Made by a program: the position numbers and the translations under genes. A DNA stretch of 20,696 nt from an uncultured bacterium (GTDB lineage Bacteria > Cyanobacteriota > Vampirovibrionia > Gastranaerophilales > Gastranaerophilaceae): positions 1-20,696 of the forward strand of contig CABUAQ010000027.1 in assembly GCA_902489575.1 (NCBI GenBank). The letters run 5' to 3'. Below are positions 1 through 8,817 of this stretch, piece by piece; positions within the stretch are counted from its first letter, which is position 1; each line of letters opens with the position of its first letter. The notes below the pieces were generated by a model. The model was not told where the DNA came from. It searched no databases and saw nothing but the letters and a program-made list of their open reading frames with translations.

Positions 1-23
1 TTTATATTTTTATACGTTTTAAA

Positions 24-52
24 TTGACAATAATCTATTTATAAAATATAAT
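24..52 (+). promoter_or_regulatory. Consensus sigma-70 promoter of the first prepilin gene
   Basis: TTGACA at 24-29 and TATAAT at 47-52 are both perfect consensus hexamers, separated by the ideal 17 bases. The expected transcription start is near 59, giving a leader of about 30 bases with a GGAGA ribosome binding site at 78-82. An 8-base inverted repeat (27-34 with 51-58) overlaps the ends of both hexamers and could be an operator. That part is inference. Confidence 0.8.
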
Positions 53-89
53 TATTGTAGAATTCTATATAGTAGATGGAGAATAGTTT

Positions 90-854
90 ATGAAAAAGTT
101 TTTTGGGTTTACGTTGGCCGAAGTTCTTATAACTTTAGGGATTGTTGGTATTGTAGCTGCTCTTACATTGCCGACACTAATACATGCTTATCAAGAAAAA
201 GTTATTGTTCATTCTTTAACAGAAGTTTATTCAATATTAAATCAAGCTTATAAGTTATCATCAGAGGATAATGGTCCAATTAGTGCTTGGAATTTAAGTT
301 CAAATTCAGATGAGGCAAGGGCTCAAATTATTGAAAAATTTACTCCATATATGAAAAGTTATCTAATTTGTGATAATAAAAATATAAAGTGTAGAGATCA
401 ACAAATGCCTGTAGATTTAAATGGCAAGAATACAAATGTTTCATTTACTTATAATATGATATTGGGTAATACTACTAAGATAAATATTGATAATACAGGT
501 TCTCAAACTCCAGCAATCTCCGTAAAAGATTGTGACGATGGTTGTTATACCGGTATGTTCGGTAATTCTCAGATGTTAAGCGCACATTTAATAATGGTAA
601 ATGTGACAGGAAAAGATAATAAACCGAAGTGGGGTAAAGATTTATTTTTATTTGCTATTTTAGATAGAGGTATAATTCCTTTCGGTGTTGTCGGATGGGC
701 AAAGACTAGCAAATGTAATCCTTCAGGTTCATCAAATGCTGGTTGGTGGAATGGGACTACCTGTGCCGGATATGTTTTGAGTCATAAGAATTTAAATTAT
801 TTGAAATGCGTCAGAGGTTTTAAAGGATATTGTGTAGGTAATTATAATCCGTAA
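90..854 (+). CDS. Type IV pilin / type II secretion pseudopilin-like prepilin
   Basis: This 254-residue protein starts with a short basic leader and the prepilin peptidase site G-FTLAE at residues 6-11. The glutamate is at mature position 5, followed by a hydrophobic helix to about residue 31. Known family biology: the leader is cut and N-methylated by a PilD-type peptidase, and the helix packs into a pilus or pseudopilus core. The rest is a globular, probably extracytoplasmic domain with eight cysteines, including a DCDDGC cluster around residues 147-152, which suggests disulfides. The start is supported by GGAGA seven bases upstream and a consensus promoter. A related gene with nearly the same N-terminus but a different C-terminal domain lies at 19713-20471. 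Whether it is a major pilin, minor pilin or pseudopilin cannot be told; no assembly genes are in the window. Confidence 0.9.
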   Translation: MKKFFGFTLAEVLITLGIVGIVAALTLPTLIHAYQEKVIVHSLTEVYSILNQAYKLSSEDNGPISAWNLSSNSDEARAQIIEKFTPYMKSYLICDNKNIKCRDQQMPVDLNGKNTNVSFTYNMILGNTTKINIDNTGSQTPAISVKDCDDGCYTGMFGNSQMLSAHLIMVNVTGKDNKPKWGKDLFLFAILDRGIIPFGVVGWAKTSKCNPSGSSNAGWWNGTTCAGYVLSHKNLNYLKCVRGFKGYCVGNYNP

Positions 855-875
855 AATTTATACATTCTCTTTTTA

Positions 876-889
876 TGGTAAAATATAAT
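876..889 (+). promoter_or_regulatory. Possible extended -10 promoter element of purA
   Basis: TGG followed by TAAAAT (876-884) is an extended -10 arrangement, and a consensus TATAAT overlaps it at 884-889. No convincing -35 hexamer is seen 16-18 bases upstream. The position suits a short purA leader of about 30 bases. No terminator hairpin separates it from the prepilin gene, so readthrough is also possible. Confidence 0.35.
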
Positions 890-922
890 GTGCAAAGTGT
901 ACAAAAAAAGAGGAATATATTT

Positions 923-2206
923 ATGACAAATAAAGTTGTTATCGGTGCTCAATGGGGGGATGAGGGTAAAGCAAAAATTACTGACCTTTTGGCTCAAGAT
1001 GCAGATTTAATTATTAGATACCAGGGTGGCTGCAACGCCGGTCATACGGTTGTTGCAAATGGCAAGACTTTTAAATTTCATTTAATTCCTTCAGGAATTT
1101 TATACAAGGGAAAAATTTGTTTAATAGGTAATGGTACTGTTATTCTGCCAGAGTATTTCGAGGAGGAGCTTAATGGATTAAAATCTGAAAATATTGATGT
1201 TTCAGGTTTAAAAGTGAGCCCGCTGGCAACTATAACAATGCCTTGGCATACTGAAGTAGACGGGTATTCTGAAAGTACTGCAGGTAAAGGTAAAATTGGG
1301 ACTACTAAAAAAGGAATCGGTCCGACCTATACCGATAAAATGCAGCGTATTGGTTTAAAGATTCAAGATTTATATTCACCAGAAGCATTATCTGAAAAGT
1401 TAGATATAATTTTACCGGTAAAAAATAAACAGTTAAGAGATATTTATGGATTAAAAACTTATACTAAAGAAGAAGTTCTTGAACTTTGCAAAAAGTATGC
1501 AGAAATATTTAAACCTTATGCGTGTTTTGAATGGCAAGAAATGTTGAGAATTGCAAAACGTGAAGATAAGCGGATTCTTTTCGAGGGTGCCCAGGGGGTA
1601 ATGCTTGATGTTGATTTTGGAACTTATCCGTTTGTAACCAGTTCAAATCCTGTTGGCGGCGGCGCCGGAGTCGGTTCAGGTTACGGTCCTACAATAATTG
1701 ATGAAGTTATCGGGGTTGCAAAAGCTTATGTCACACGTGTAGGTGAAGGCCCGTTTGTTACTGAGTTAACTGATGAAGTTGGTAAAGCTATTCAAGATAT
1801 CGGACATGAATTCGGTGTAACTACCGGACGTGCGCGACGCTGCGGATGGTTTGATGCTGTTACCATGAAGTATGCTTGCCTTGTTGGAGGTTTAACTTCT
1901 ATTGCATTAACGAAAATTGATGTATTTGATACATTTGATGAAATAAAAGTTTGCACAGCATATAAAGATAAACGTGATGGTAAAATTTATACATCTTACC
2001 CAACTGACGTATTTATTCATAAGTATCTTGAACCTGTATATGAAACTCATAAGGGATGGAATTCTGATATTACAGGTATAAGAAAATATGAAGATTTGCC
2101 CGAAAATTGCAGAAAATATTTGGAAAGACTTGAAGAAATTTTAGAAACACCTATTGTTATTGTTTCTGTTGGGCCGGATAGGGAGCAAACAATTTTTAGA
2201 AATTAA
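923..2206 (+). CDS. purA: Adenylosuccinate synthetase
   Basis: This cytoplasmic enzyme joins IMP and aspartate using GTP, the first committed step to AMP. With the start at 923 the protein is 427 residues, close to the usual 425-435. The AAGAGGA site at 908-914 sits eight bases upstream. An upstream in-frame ATG at 875 would add 16 non-conserved residues and lies on the promoter-like bases. The GAQWGDEGK P-loop is at residues 8-16, and the catalytic pair Asp13 and His41 falls at the family's standard positions. The IMP-binding GTTKKGIGP, the EGAQGVMLDVDFGTYPFVTSS block, the TTGRARRCGWFDA signature and the C-terminal SVGPDREQT are all present. One oddity: the normally invariant glycine in GKGK is alanine (GKAK, residue 17). 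No other purine gene is adjacent. Confidence 0.97.
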   Translation: MTNKVVIGAQWGDEGKAKITDLLAQDADLIIRYQGGCNAGHTVVANGKTFKFHLIPSGILYKGKICLIGNGTVILPEYFEEELNGLKSENIDVSGLKVSPLATITMPWHTEVDGYSESTAGKGKIGTTKKGIGPTYTDKMQRIGLKIQDLYSPEALSEKLDIILPVKNKQLRDIYGLKTYTKEEVLELCKKYAEIFKPYACFEWQEMLRIAKREDKRILFEGAQGVMLDVDFGTYPFVTSSNPVGGGAGVGSGYGPTIIDEVIGVAKAYVTRVGEGPFVTELTDEVGKAIQDIGHEFGVTTGRARRCGWFDAVTMKYACLVGGLTSIALTKIDVFDTFDEIKVCTAYKDKRDGKIYTSYPTDVFIHKYLEPVYETHKGWNSDITGIRKYEDLPENCRKYLERLEEILETPIVIVSVGPDREQTIFRN

Positions 2207-2270
2207 TATTTCTTAAATATTTAAGCAAATTTTATTGTTCCCGTGTTTTTTATAATATATAGGTAGATTT

Positions 2271-5099
2271 ATGAATTCAATCCGTCAATATACTCTGGGA
2301 AATACAAATAAAATTACAGCATTTCAGTCTGCAAATAACGTTTCAAAGCCGGCTGAGCCGTCTTCGGCCGATGTAGTTCAGGTAAAAGAGCTTTCTAATG
2401 TCACTCCCGATTATAATGTCAGGGTGCCAATTAAGTATACCATATTAGAAGACTTGAAATTATCAGAAGATTGTACTGCCAGGTGTTACAGGCTTGCAAA
2501 CGGACAGAAGGTTGTTATCCTGCCCAAGGATGGTCCAACAATTGTAAAAACCTATGTGAATACAGGTTCATTTAATGAACCGGATAATCTCAGAGGTATA
2601 AGTCATTATATCGAGCATAATCTTTTCAATGGTTCTGATGACCTTGGAGACAAGGTGTTTTTTGATGAAGTTAATAAAATGGGTGCTGCTACAAATGCTT
2701 CGACTTCATTTTCAGTAACTGATTATTATATTCATTCGAATTTGCTTGATGATACCGATTTGGAAAATAAAATAAAGCTTCACGCAGGAATGCTTCAATC
2801 ACCAAAGTTTTTGCTTGATAAGCTGGAAAAAGAGAAGAAAATTGTTAATTCTGAGATTAATATGTATATGTCAGAAGATGAAAATCTTGGTTATTCAAAA
2901 ACCATCAAAAATTTATTTAATATCAATTCTACTTCACTGGATTTGGTTGCAGGTTCTACAGATAACATAGATTCGTTAACAAGAGACGATGTCGTAAATT
3001 ACTTCAAAAGTAATTATTATCCTGCGAATATGACAACAGTTATTACAGGTGAAGTTGATCCCGATGATGCTATAGGACTTGTTTCAAAATATTTTACAAC
3101 AATGAGCAACCCTATTCAGGAACGCCATTTTGAAAAGCTTACCCCTATTCACTCCCCGGTAAGGGAAGATATCATATCTCCAAAATCAGAAGGTGCAGCT
3201 TCTGTGTTTATTGGTTTTGCAGGTCCGGAAAATAACAATACAAAAGATAAAATCCACATGCAGGCAGCTGCATTCTTGGCTGGCGGACTTGCCAATTCAA
3301 GAGTTTCAGGTATTGAACGTGAGTATGGTGTTAATGTAGCTTTTTCTCCGGAACGCTTGAGTTCGCGTCCTGAAGATAGATCAATGATTATGATTCAAAC
3401 AGAAATCCCTGATAATAAAGTTGAACTTTTATTAAAGGATTTGTATAGTGTTGTGGATAGTTTATCAAATAATCCTCCTACAGAAGATGAGTTAGCTGCG
3501 GTTAAAAATAGATTAAAGAAAACTCACAACGGTATTTTTGAAAGCTCAAGCGCATTGAACCATTTTATCGGATCTTCTTTATTAAACGATAATATTGAAG
3601 GCTTTAGAGATTATAACAAGCTTGTTGATGCAATGACTGCTGAGGATATAGTTCGTGCGGCAAAAAAATATTTTGATTTAAGCAAAGCCGCCTTAACTGT
3701 TGTACATCCTCATTCTGCAACAAAGGATTCTATTGAAAATGAACATAAAATAATTTCAGGTATCACTTTTACCGGATTAAACAAAAAAACTCCGCTGGAT
3801 TTGAATAATGTATCTAAATATAAGACTTCAAATAATTTAGATGTCATATTGAACGATGTGAATTCTGATAATTTAGAATATAACATTACCCTTGAAGTTA
3901 AAGATTGGACACCTAAAAAGGCTGCAGTTTCTGCTGTTTTGTATGATATGCTGCAAAATGGGGGTTCTGAATACAGATCCTATGAAGAAATCTCAAAAAA
4001 ATCAGATATTTTAGCTTTGGATTCTTCAATAGGTGTTAATCATTACGGGATTAATGTGGAAGCCAATTTCCCTAAAGAAAGTACTGAGGAGTCATTAGCT
4101 CTGTTGAACGAACAAATAATGTATCCGAATTTCTCTAAGGAAAATTTTGAAGATGCGCTGAAACGTTTGCGGGATTATTATTCAACAATTGAGCCGTCTC
4201 CGTTTGATAATTTTAATAAGGCAATGTATGAAGGAACCCCTTTTGTGTTCTCGGCTAAGGATAAATTAGAAAGTTTAGATAGTATAACCTTAGATGATAT
4301 AAAAGCTTTTTATGATGAAATACTTACAAAAGGTCAGGGGCAAGTTGTTGTATCTGCGCCATTTTCTAAAAATCCGGAGTTAAAACAACAGTTGTTTAAT
4401 TCACTGGGTGTATATCCTTCAATGCAGCCTGTGGATGTTTCTTTATCTGAGCTCTATAAACCTATTGAAAAAACTCAGGTTTATACTGTTGCAAATATGA
4501 AAAATCAAGCAAAGATTATAGAAGGTTTTAAATTTAAAAACAGCGGAAATCTAAAAGATAGCACAAGTATTGAATTATTAAATGAAATTCTTGGCGGCTC
4601 TCCTGCTTCAAGATTATTTTCTGATTTAAGGGAGCAAAGGCATCTTGCGTATTCTGTTTCTTCTAATTACAATTTAGACGATGATATTGGTGTATTGTAT
4701 CTTTCTATTGGAACTACAACAGAGAACCACGAAACAGGTGCAAAATCTTTTGATAATATAAAAAAATCTATTGACGGATTTAATGAAAATATTCAAAAAC
4801 TAATGAGTGAAAAAGTTTCTGCAGAAGAACTTGATAATGCAAAAAAAGCACTTAAATCAAGGTTGTTGACTTCTCTTGAAACAAATTACGGTAAATCTTT
4901 AGATATTGCAATGGCTAATCAGACACCTTACGGAGTTAATTATATAAATAAACAGTTTGAAATTATAGATAGTATTACTCCTGACGATATTTATAATACA
5001 GCAAATTATATTTTCAAAAATAAACCGGTATATTCACTTACTGCAACCCAGACATCTCTTGATGCAAATAAAGAATTTTTAAGTTCTTTATCAGACTAA
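2271..5099 (+). CDS. M16 (insulinase/pitrilysin) family zinc metallopeptidase, two-domain
   Basis: This 942-residue protein has an N-terminal active M16 half with the inverted zinc motif HYIEH at residues 112-116 and the distal zinc ligand most likely Glu195 in NSEI. The C-terminal half lacks the zinc motif but keeps the family's substrate-binding arginine/tyrosine region (REQRHLAYS, roughly residues 783-792). Active and inactive halves on one chain are the usual arrangement in large M16 enzymes, which degrade peptides inside a closed chamber. I see no signal peptide or membrane segment, so it is probably cytoplasmic. The first 50 residues are polar and look disordered. AGGTAG at 2261-2266 precedes the start, and a TATAAT at 2251-2256 has no clear -35. 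The stop overlaps the convergent murG stop by four bases. The substrate is unknown. Confidence 0.93.
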   Translation: MNSIRQYTLGNTNKITAFQSANNVSKPAEPSSADVVQVKELSNVTPDYNVRVPIKYTILEDLKLSEDCTARCYRLANGQKVVILPKDGPTIVKTYVNTGSFNEPDNLRGISHYIEHNLFNGSDDLGDKVFFDEVNKMGAATNASTSFSVTDYYIHSNLLDDTDLENKIKLHAGMLQSPKFLLDKLEKEKKIVNSEINMYMSEDENLGYSKTIKNLFNINSTSLDLVAGSTDNIDSLTRDDVVNYFKSNYYPANMTTVITGEVDPDDAIGLVSKYFTTMSNPIQERHFEKLTPIHSPVREDIISPKSEGAASVFIGFAGPENNNTKDKIHMQAAAFLAGGLANSRVSGIEREYGVNVAFSPERLSSRPEDRSMIMIQTEIPDNKVELLLKDLYSVVDSLSNNPPTEDELAAVKNRLKKTHNGIFESSSALNHFIGSSLLNDNIEGFRDYNKLVDAMTAEDIVRAAKKYFDLSKAALTVVHPHSATKDSIENEHKIISGITFTGLNKKTPLDLNNVSKYKTSNNLDVILNDVNSDNLEYNITLEVKDWTPKKAAVSAVLYDMLQNGGSEYRSYEEISKKSDILALDSSIGVNHYGINVEANFPKESTEESLALLNEQIMYPNFSKENFEDALKRLRDYYSTIEPSPFDNFNKAMYEGTPFVFSAKDKLESLDSITLDDIKAFYDEILTKGQGQVVVSAPFSKNPELKQQLFNSLGVYPSMQPVDVSLSELYKPIEKTQVYTVANMKNQAKIIEGFKFKNSGNLKDSTSIELLNEILGGSPASRLFSDLREQRHLAYSVSSNYNLDDDIGVLYLSIGTTTENHETGAKSFDNIKKSIDGFNENIQKLMSEKVSAEELDNAKKALKSRLLTSLETNYGKSLDIAMANQTPYGVNYINKQFEIIDSITPDDIYNTANYIFKNKPVYSLTATQTSLDANKEFLSSLSD

Positions 5100-6211
5100 T
5101 TACAGGCTTGTTCAATCTGTTCAACAATTTTTTGTACTCCGTCATATTTTGCAAGGTTTAGTGCTTCTTGTTGAATGTTTTCAAGCATTTGCTTATCAGT
5201 TATAAGTTTTTCCAGAAGTTCTAAAAGTTTTTCAGCCGTGGTATCAGCATCTTCAAGATAAAGTCCGGCCCCTGAGTTTAACATACATTTGGCATTTTTA
5301 CGCTGGTGGTCTGCTGCAGCATGGGGATATGGTATTAAAATAGAAGCAACCCCGCTTGCACAAATTTCTGAAATGCTCAGCGAGCCTGCTCTTGAGACTG
5401 CTATATCACAAGCTTTTAAAACAGTTGCCATATCTTCAAAATAGGGTTTTACTATTATATTTTTGTCATTTTTATATTCCGGATAGATCTTTTCTATGTC
5501 TTCAATAACTTGTTCAAAGTTACGTTTTCCTGTTTGGAAAATTATTTGTACATTATATTTTTTAGACAACGTTTTCAATATTTCAGCACAAGCATTGTTA
5601 ATTGTTTGAGCACCTTGTGAGCCTCCCATAATACATAATGTAAGTTTGTTATCCAGTCCTAAATTAGTTCGGGCTTCTTTTTTTGAAAGAGTTTTGAACT
5701 TGCTGCGTATAGGATTACCGTTAATATTACAGTTTGGGTTATTAAGTTTCTTCTTTGCCTGTTCAAATGCTATTGAAATACTTTTAGCATATGGTGCAAG
5801 TTTTCTGGTAACAAGTCCGGGGTTAGCATCGCAATCATGCATGACAAACGGAATTTTCATTGTCATTCCTGCTAAGAGCACCGGAGCTGATACATATCCT
5901 CCCGTCCCAAATATTGCGTCCGGTTTGTATTTTTTTATATAATTACAACATTTTAACCATCCGCAAATCATCCGGCAGGTCCATTTTACAAGTTTAAAAT
6001 TGAATTTTCTCGGCATACCAAAAGATATTACAGGAAGAAAATCATAGTTTTTATCTTTAACAATACAAGCTTCAAGGTTGTTTGGATTTCCAACATAATA
6101 TATCTTGTCTGTAGTTTCATGTTTTAACAGCTCATCAGCTACCGCAATTGCCGGATATATATGTCCTCCGGTTCCTCCTCCTGTTATAAAATAAGTCTTT
6201 TTATTCCCCAT
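5096..6211 (-). CDS. murG: UDP-GlcNAc:undecaprenyl-pyrophosphoryl-MurNAc-pentapeptide GlcNAc transferase
   Basis: MurG adds GlcNAc to lipid I to make lipid II on the cytoplasmic face of the membrane. At 371 residues it has the usual family length. Visible motifs are the glycine-rich loop TGGGTGGHIYPA at residues 10-21, FGTGGYVSAP, the second glycine-rich loop GGSQGAQTIN, and the UDP-GlcNAc-binding VSRAGSLSISE followed by IPYPHAAADHQ. The start overlaps the end of ftsW by 11 bases, and an AGGA site about nine bases upstream lies within ftsW, pointing to translational coupling. It is the last gene of the murF-mraY-murD-ftsW-murG run. There is no room for a terminator before the convergent peptidase gene, whose stop codon overlaps this one (CTAA at 5096-5099). 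Confidence 0.96.
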   Translation of the reverse strand: MGNKKTYFITGGGTGGHIYPAIAVADELLKHETTDKIYYVGNPNNLEACIVKDKNYDFLPVISFGMPRKFNFKLVKWTCRMICGWLKCCNYIKKYKPDAIFGTGGYVSAPVLLAGMTMKIPFVMHDCDANPGLVTRKLAPYAKSISIAFEQAKKKLNNPNCNINGNPIRSKFKTLSKKEARTNLGLDNKLTLCIMGGSQGAQTINNACAEILKTLSKKYNVQIIFQTGKRNFEQVIEDIEKIYPEYKNDKNIIVKPYFEDMATVLKACDIAVSRAGSLSISEICASGVASILIPYPHAAADHQRKNAKCMLNSGAGLYLEDADTTAEKLLELLEKLITDKQMLENIQQEALNLAKYDGVQKIVEQIEQACN

Positions 6212-7403
6212 CGGCTTCTGTCCTTATTTTTTTTATTCTCTGTTTTGATATATTTAAAAGTACTCCAATCATAGCAAGTGACACTATGATGGATGTTCCG
6301 CCGTAACTTATAAACGGCAATGTAACCCCTGTTACCGGCAGTAGTGAACTCGCAACTGACATATTTAAAAACGCTTGAAATCCAAAAATAAATGTTATAC
6401 CCATAGCTAATAATTTTCCATACATATCAGGGCAGCGTTTTGAAATTCTAAGTCCTCTGTGTACAAGAGCTACAAATAATCCTGCTACAAATAAACAACC
6501 AAGAAACCCAAACTCTTCTGCAATAATTGCAAAAATAAAGTCTGTATGACATTCCGGCAGGTACGCAAGTTTTTGGATTGAGCCGCCATAACCTGTTCCG
6601 CTGAAGCCTCCTGATGCAAATGCTATCAATGACTGGATTATATTATAACCTTTGCCTTGAGCATCACTTCCAGGGTTAAGCCAGATATTAATTCTATCCA
6701 TCTGATATCCATGTAGAAGTTTTGGAGCCATAAACAAGCCGCCAATGCCCATACAGCCGCCTATAACACCCAGCACTATCCAAGGACCTCTTGCTGCAAT
6801 ATATAAACTTAGTGTTGTCAATGTAAGGATAATTGCCATACTAAGGTTCGGTTGTTTTAAGATTAAAAACAGGATTACAAGCATTGGTATATAAATATTT
6901 GTCCAATTTTTAATTTTAAAAAGATCAACTTTATCTTTGAAATTTGTTGCAAGCAGCATACAAAATAAAGGTTTTACAAGTTCTGATGGCTGAAGTTGCA
7001 TAAAGCCGAGGTTAATCCAGCGTTTTGCACCATTTATCGTAATTCCTAACGGGGTGAATTGTAATATAAGCAGCAAGGCAACTACAATCCAGAGAAATTT
7101 TGTATTATATTTTTCAAGCTTTTTATAATCATAATTTGCAAGAAATATCATTGCAAATACCCCTGCACCGGCATAGATTGCTTGTTTCGTGAAGAATGTT
7201 GCCAGATTGATGCCTTCTCTCAAGCACTTGGGGGCGGTAGCTGAGAAAATAGCCAAAAGTCCTATAATAACTAAAAATGTTACTATAACTATTAGTGACT
7301 TATCAGGAGGTGAAAGAATTATATCCGGTTTTTTTTTGCGAATACGTTTTTCTTTTCTTTCCTGTTGTTGTCTTCGCTGTGATTTATACTCTCGATAAGA
7401 CAT
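6201..7403 (-). CDS. ftsW: SEDS-family septal peptidoglycan glycosyltransferase FtsW
   Basis: This multi-pass membrane protein polymerises lipid II glycan strands at the division site. Family marks visible are FMQLQPSELVKP, the LPECHTDFIFAIIAEEFGFLG block with the essential acidic residue of the SEDS family, and the terminal PFISYGGTSI. About ten hydrophobic segments follow a very basic cytoplasmic N-terminus. The start is uncertain. The longest reading frame begins at 7484 but would overlap murD by 101 bases. Closer candidates are ATG at 7433, 7418 and 7403. An AGAGGGG stretch lies directly before 7418 and 14-17 bases before 7403, so neither spacing is ideal. I give 7403 (400 residues), which fits usual FtsW length and leaves a 20-base overlap with murD. 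The usual QPD motif reads QPNLS here. RodA is the alternative, but the mur context favours FtsW. Confidence 0.92.
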   Translation of the reverse strand: MSYREYKSQRRQQQERKEKRIRKKKPDIILSPPDKSLIVIVTFLVIIGLLAIFSATAPKCLREGINLATFFTKQAIYAGAGVFAMIFLANYDYKKLEKYNTKFLWIVVALLLILQFTPLGITINGAKRWINLGFMQLQPSELVKPLFCMLLATNFKDKVDLFKIKNWTNIYIPMLVILFLILKQPNLSMAIILTLTTLSLYIAARGPWIVLGVIGGCMGIGGLFMAPKLLHGYQMDRINIWLNPGSDAQGKGYNIIQSLIAFASGGFSGTGYGGSIQKLAYLPECHTDFIFAIIAEEFGFLGCLFVAGLFVALVHRGLRISKRCPDMYGKLLAMGITFIFGFQAFLNMSVASSLLPVTGVTLPFISYGGTSIIVSLAMIGVLLNISKQRIKKIRTEADGE

Positions 7404-8817
7404 ACTGTTTGAAGACATCCCCTCTATTTTCATAACTTGTAAACATATCAAAGCTTGCACAAGCCGGTGATAAAAGTACAACATCAGGATGTAGTTCTAT
7501 ACTTTTATCAATTGCATCCTGCATTGTTTTTTCTCTAATAATGTTTGTAAACCCGTCAGCTCGCAGATTTTTTTCAAATCTGTCTGCGGCTTCTCCAATA
7601 AGTATAACTGTTTTTATGTGTGCATTTACAGAGTCGCAAAATTCTTTCAAATCTGTGTTTTTATCTCGCCCACCTGCAATAAGTGTTACGTTTTCATTGT
7701 TGAATGAATTTATTGCTACAATTGCAGCTTCCGGATTTGTGGCTTTTGAATCATTATAAAAAGTTATACCATTTTTTTGTACAACTTTTTCAAGTCTGTG
7801 TTCCGGAGCTTTGAATTCCATAATTGCGTTTTTGATTGTTTCTGTATCTGCGGTAATTATTCCATTAGAATTAAAAACTAATTTAGCACAGATTATTGCA
7901 CACATAATATTTTGGTAATTATGATTTCCAATCAGTGGACAATCAGATAGTTTTATAACTGTTTCTTCAGCTCCAAGCTCTTTATATTTTATCTCGCCGT
8001 TTTCAATGTAACAGCAGTTATCTCCGATATTTCCATCAAAAAAGAAAACTGAATCATCTCCAAATTCGTTATTCCTAAGAGTATTTGCAAATTCTAATAA
8101 CTTTTCATCTTTTGCATTTAATACAGAAACCGCCGCGTGTTTAAAGGCTTTTGTTTTTGCTTTAAAGTAATTTCCCAAACCGTTATGCCAATCGATATGG
8201 TCAGGTGTGAAGTTTGTCCATACGGAAACATAGGAATTAAAAGATTCGGTCATTTCCAGCTGAAAAGAACTCGCTTCACAAACAAGCCAATCCACGTCTT
8301 CTTCATCGATAATGTCGCTGGCAGGAAGTCCAATATTTCCGCAGGCTTTTGCTCTAAGTCCGGCTTTTTTTAATATAAATTCTGTCAGGGCTGTTGTTGT
8401 TGTCTTACCGTTAGTTCCAGTAATCGTAATAAACTGTTTTTGTGATTTATTTTCAACATTTTCTCTGTTTGCAAATTCAAGTTCAGAAATTGTTTTTATT
8501 CTGTGAGAGTTTAGTTTTTTTATAATATCACTATGCGGAGGAATCCCGGGACTTGTTACAGCTAGATTTGATTTTAAGACGAATTCATCAGAATGTCCGC
8601 CATACTCAACATTTATTCCAAGAGCCCTTAGTTCTTCCACTATATGTAACCTGTCTTTTGAAATATCATTTCCCTCTGATAAATAAACATCTGCACCGTG
8701 TCTTTTTGCAAGTTTTGCTGCGGCAATCCCGCTTTTTGATAAACCGAGAACGAGAATTTTTTCTCCTCTCAAATCCTGTACACATTTATTTTTTTTAAAA
8801 AAATCAAATAATCCCAT
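7384..8817 (-). CDS. murD: UDP-N-acetylmuramoyl-L-alanine--D-glutamate ligase
   Basis: MurD adds D-glutamate to UDP-MurNAc-L-Ala with ATP in the cytoplasm. The 477 residues show the three Mur-ligase domains in order: an N-terminal Rossmann-like UDP-binding domain with VLGLSKSG at residues 23-30, the central ATPase domain with P-loop TGTNGKTTT at 133-141, and the C-terminal domain with HRLE, FYNDSKATNPEA, IAGGRDKNTD and LLSPACASFDMF. The NDSKATNP and SPACASFD strings are typical of MurD among the Mur ligases. The start codon shares one base with the mraY stop (TAATG), with AAAGG nine bases upstream inside mraY, so translation is probably coupled. It is slightly longer than the common 440-450 residues, because of a short N-terminal lead-in rather than an extra domain. 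Confidence 0.96.
   Translation of the reverse strand: MGLFDFFKKNKCVQDLRGEKILVLGLSKSGIAAAKLAKRHGADVYLSEGNDISKDRLHIVEELRALGINVEYGGHSDEFVLKSNLAVTSPGIPPHSDIIKKLNSHRIKTISELEFANRENVENKSQKQFITITGTNGKTTTTALTEFILKKAGLRAKACGNIGLPASDIIDEEDVDWLVCEASSFQLEMTESFNSYVSVWTNFTPDHIDWHNGLGNYFKAKTKAFKHAAVSVLNAKDEKLLEFANTLRNNEFGDDSVFFFDGNIGDNCCYIENGEIKYKELGAEETVIKLSDCPLIGNHNYQNIMCAIICAKLVFNSNGIITADTETIKNAIMEFKAPEHRLEKVVQKNGITFYNDSKATNPEAAIVAINSFNNENVTLIAGGRDKNTDLKEFCDSVNAHIKTVILIGEAADRFEKNLRADGFTNIIREKTMQDAIDKSIELHPDVVLLSPACASFDMFTSYENRGDVFKQYVLSRV

Noticed and set aside
875..922. N-terminal 16-residue extension of PurA from ATG at 875
   Set aside because: It lies on promoter-like TATAAT bases, has no ribosome binding site and is not conserved, whereas ATG at 923 has AAGAGGA and the family start.
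2212..2225. CTTAAATATTTAAG palindrome after purA as a terminator
   Set aside because: It is a perfect palindrome but almost entirely A/T with no loop and no T-run.
5646..5942. Plus-strand frame of 98 codons opposite murG
   Set aside because: It is a shadow of murG with no start signals and no recognisable domain.
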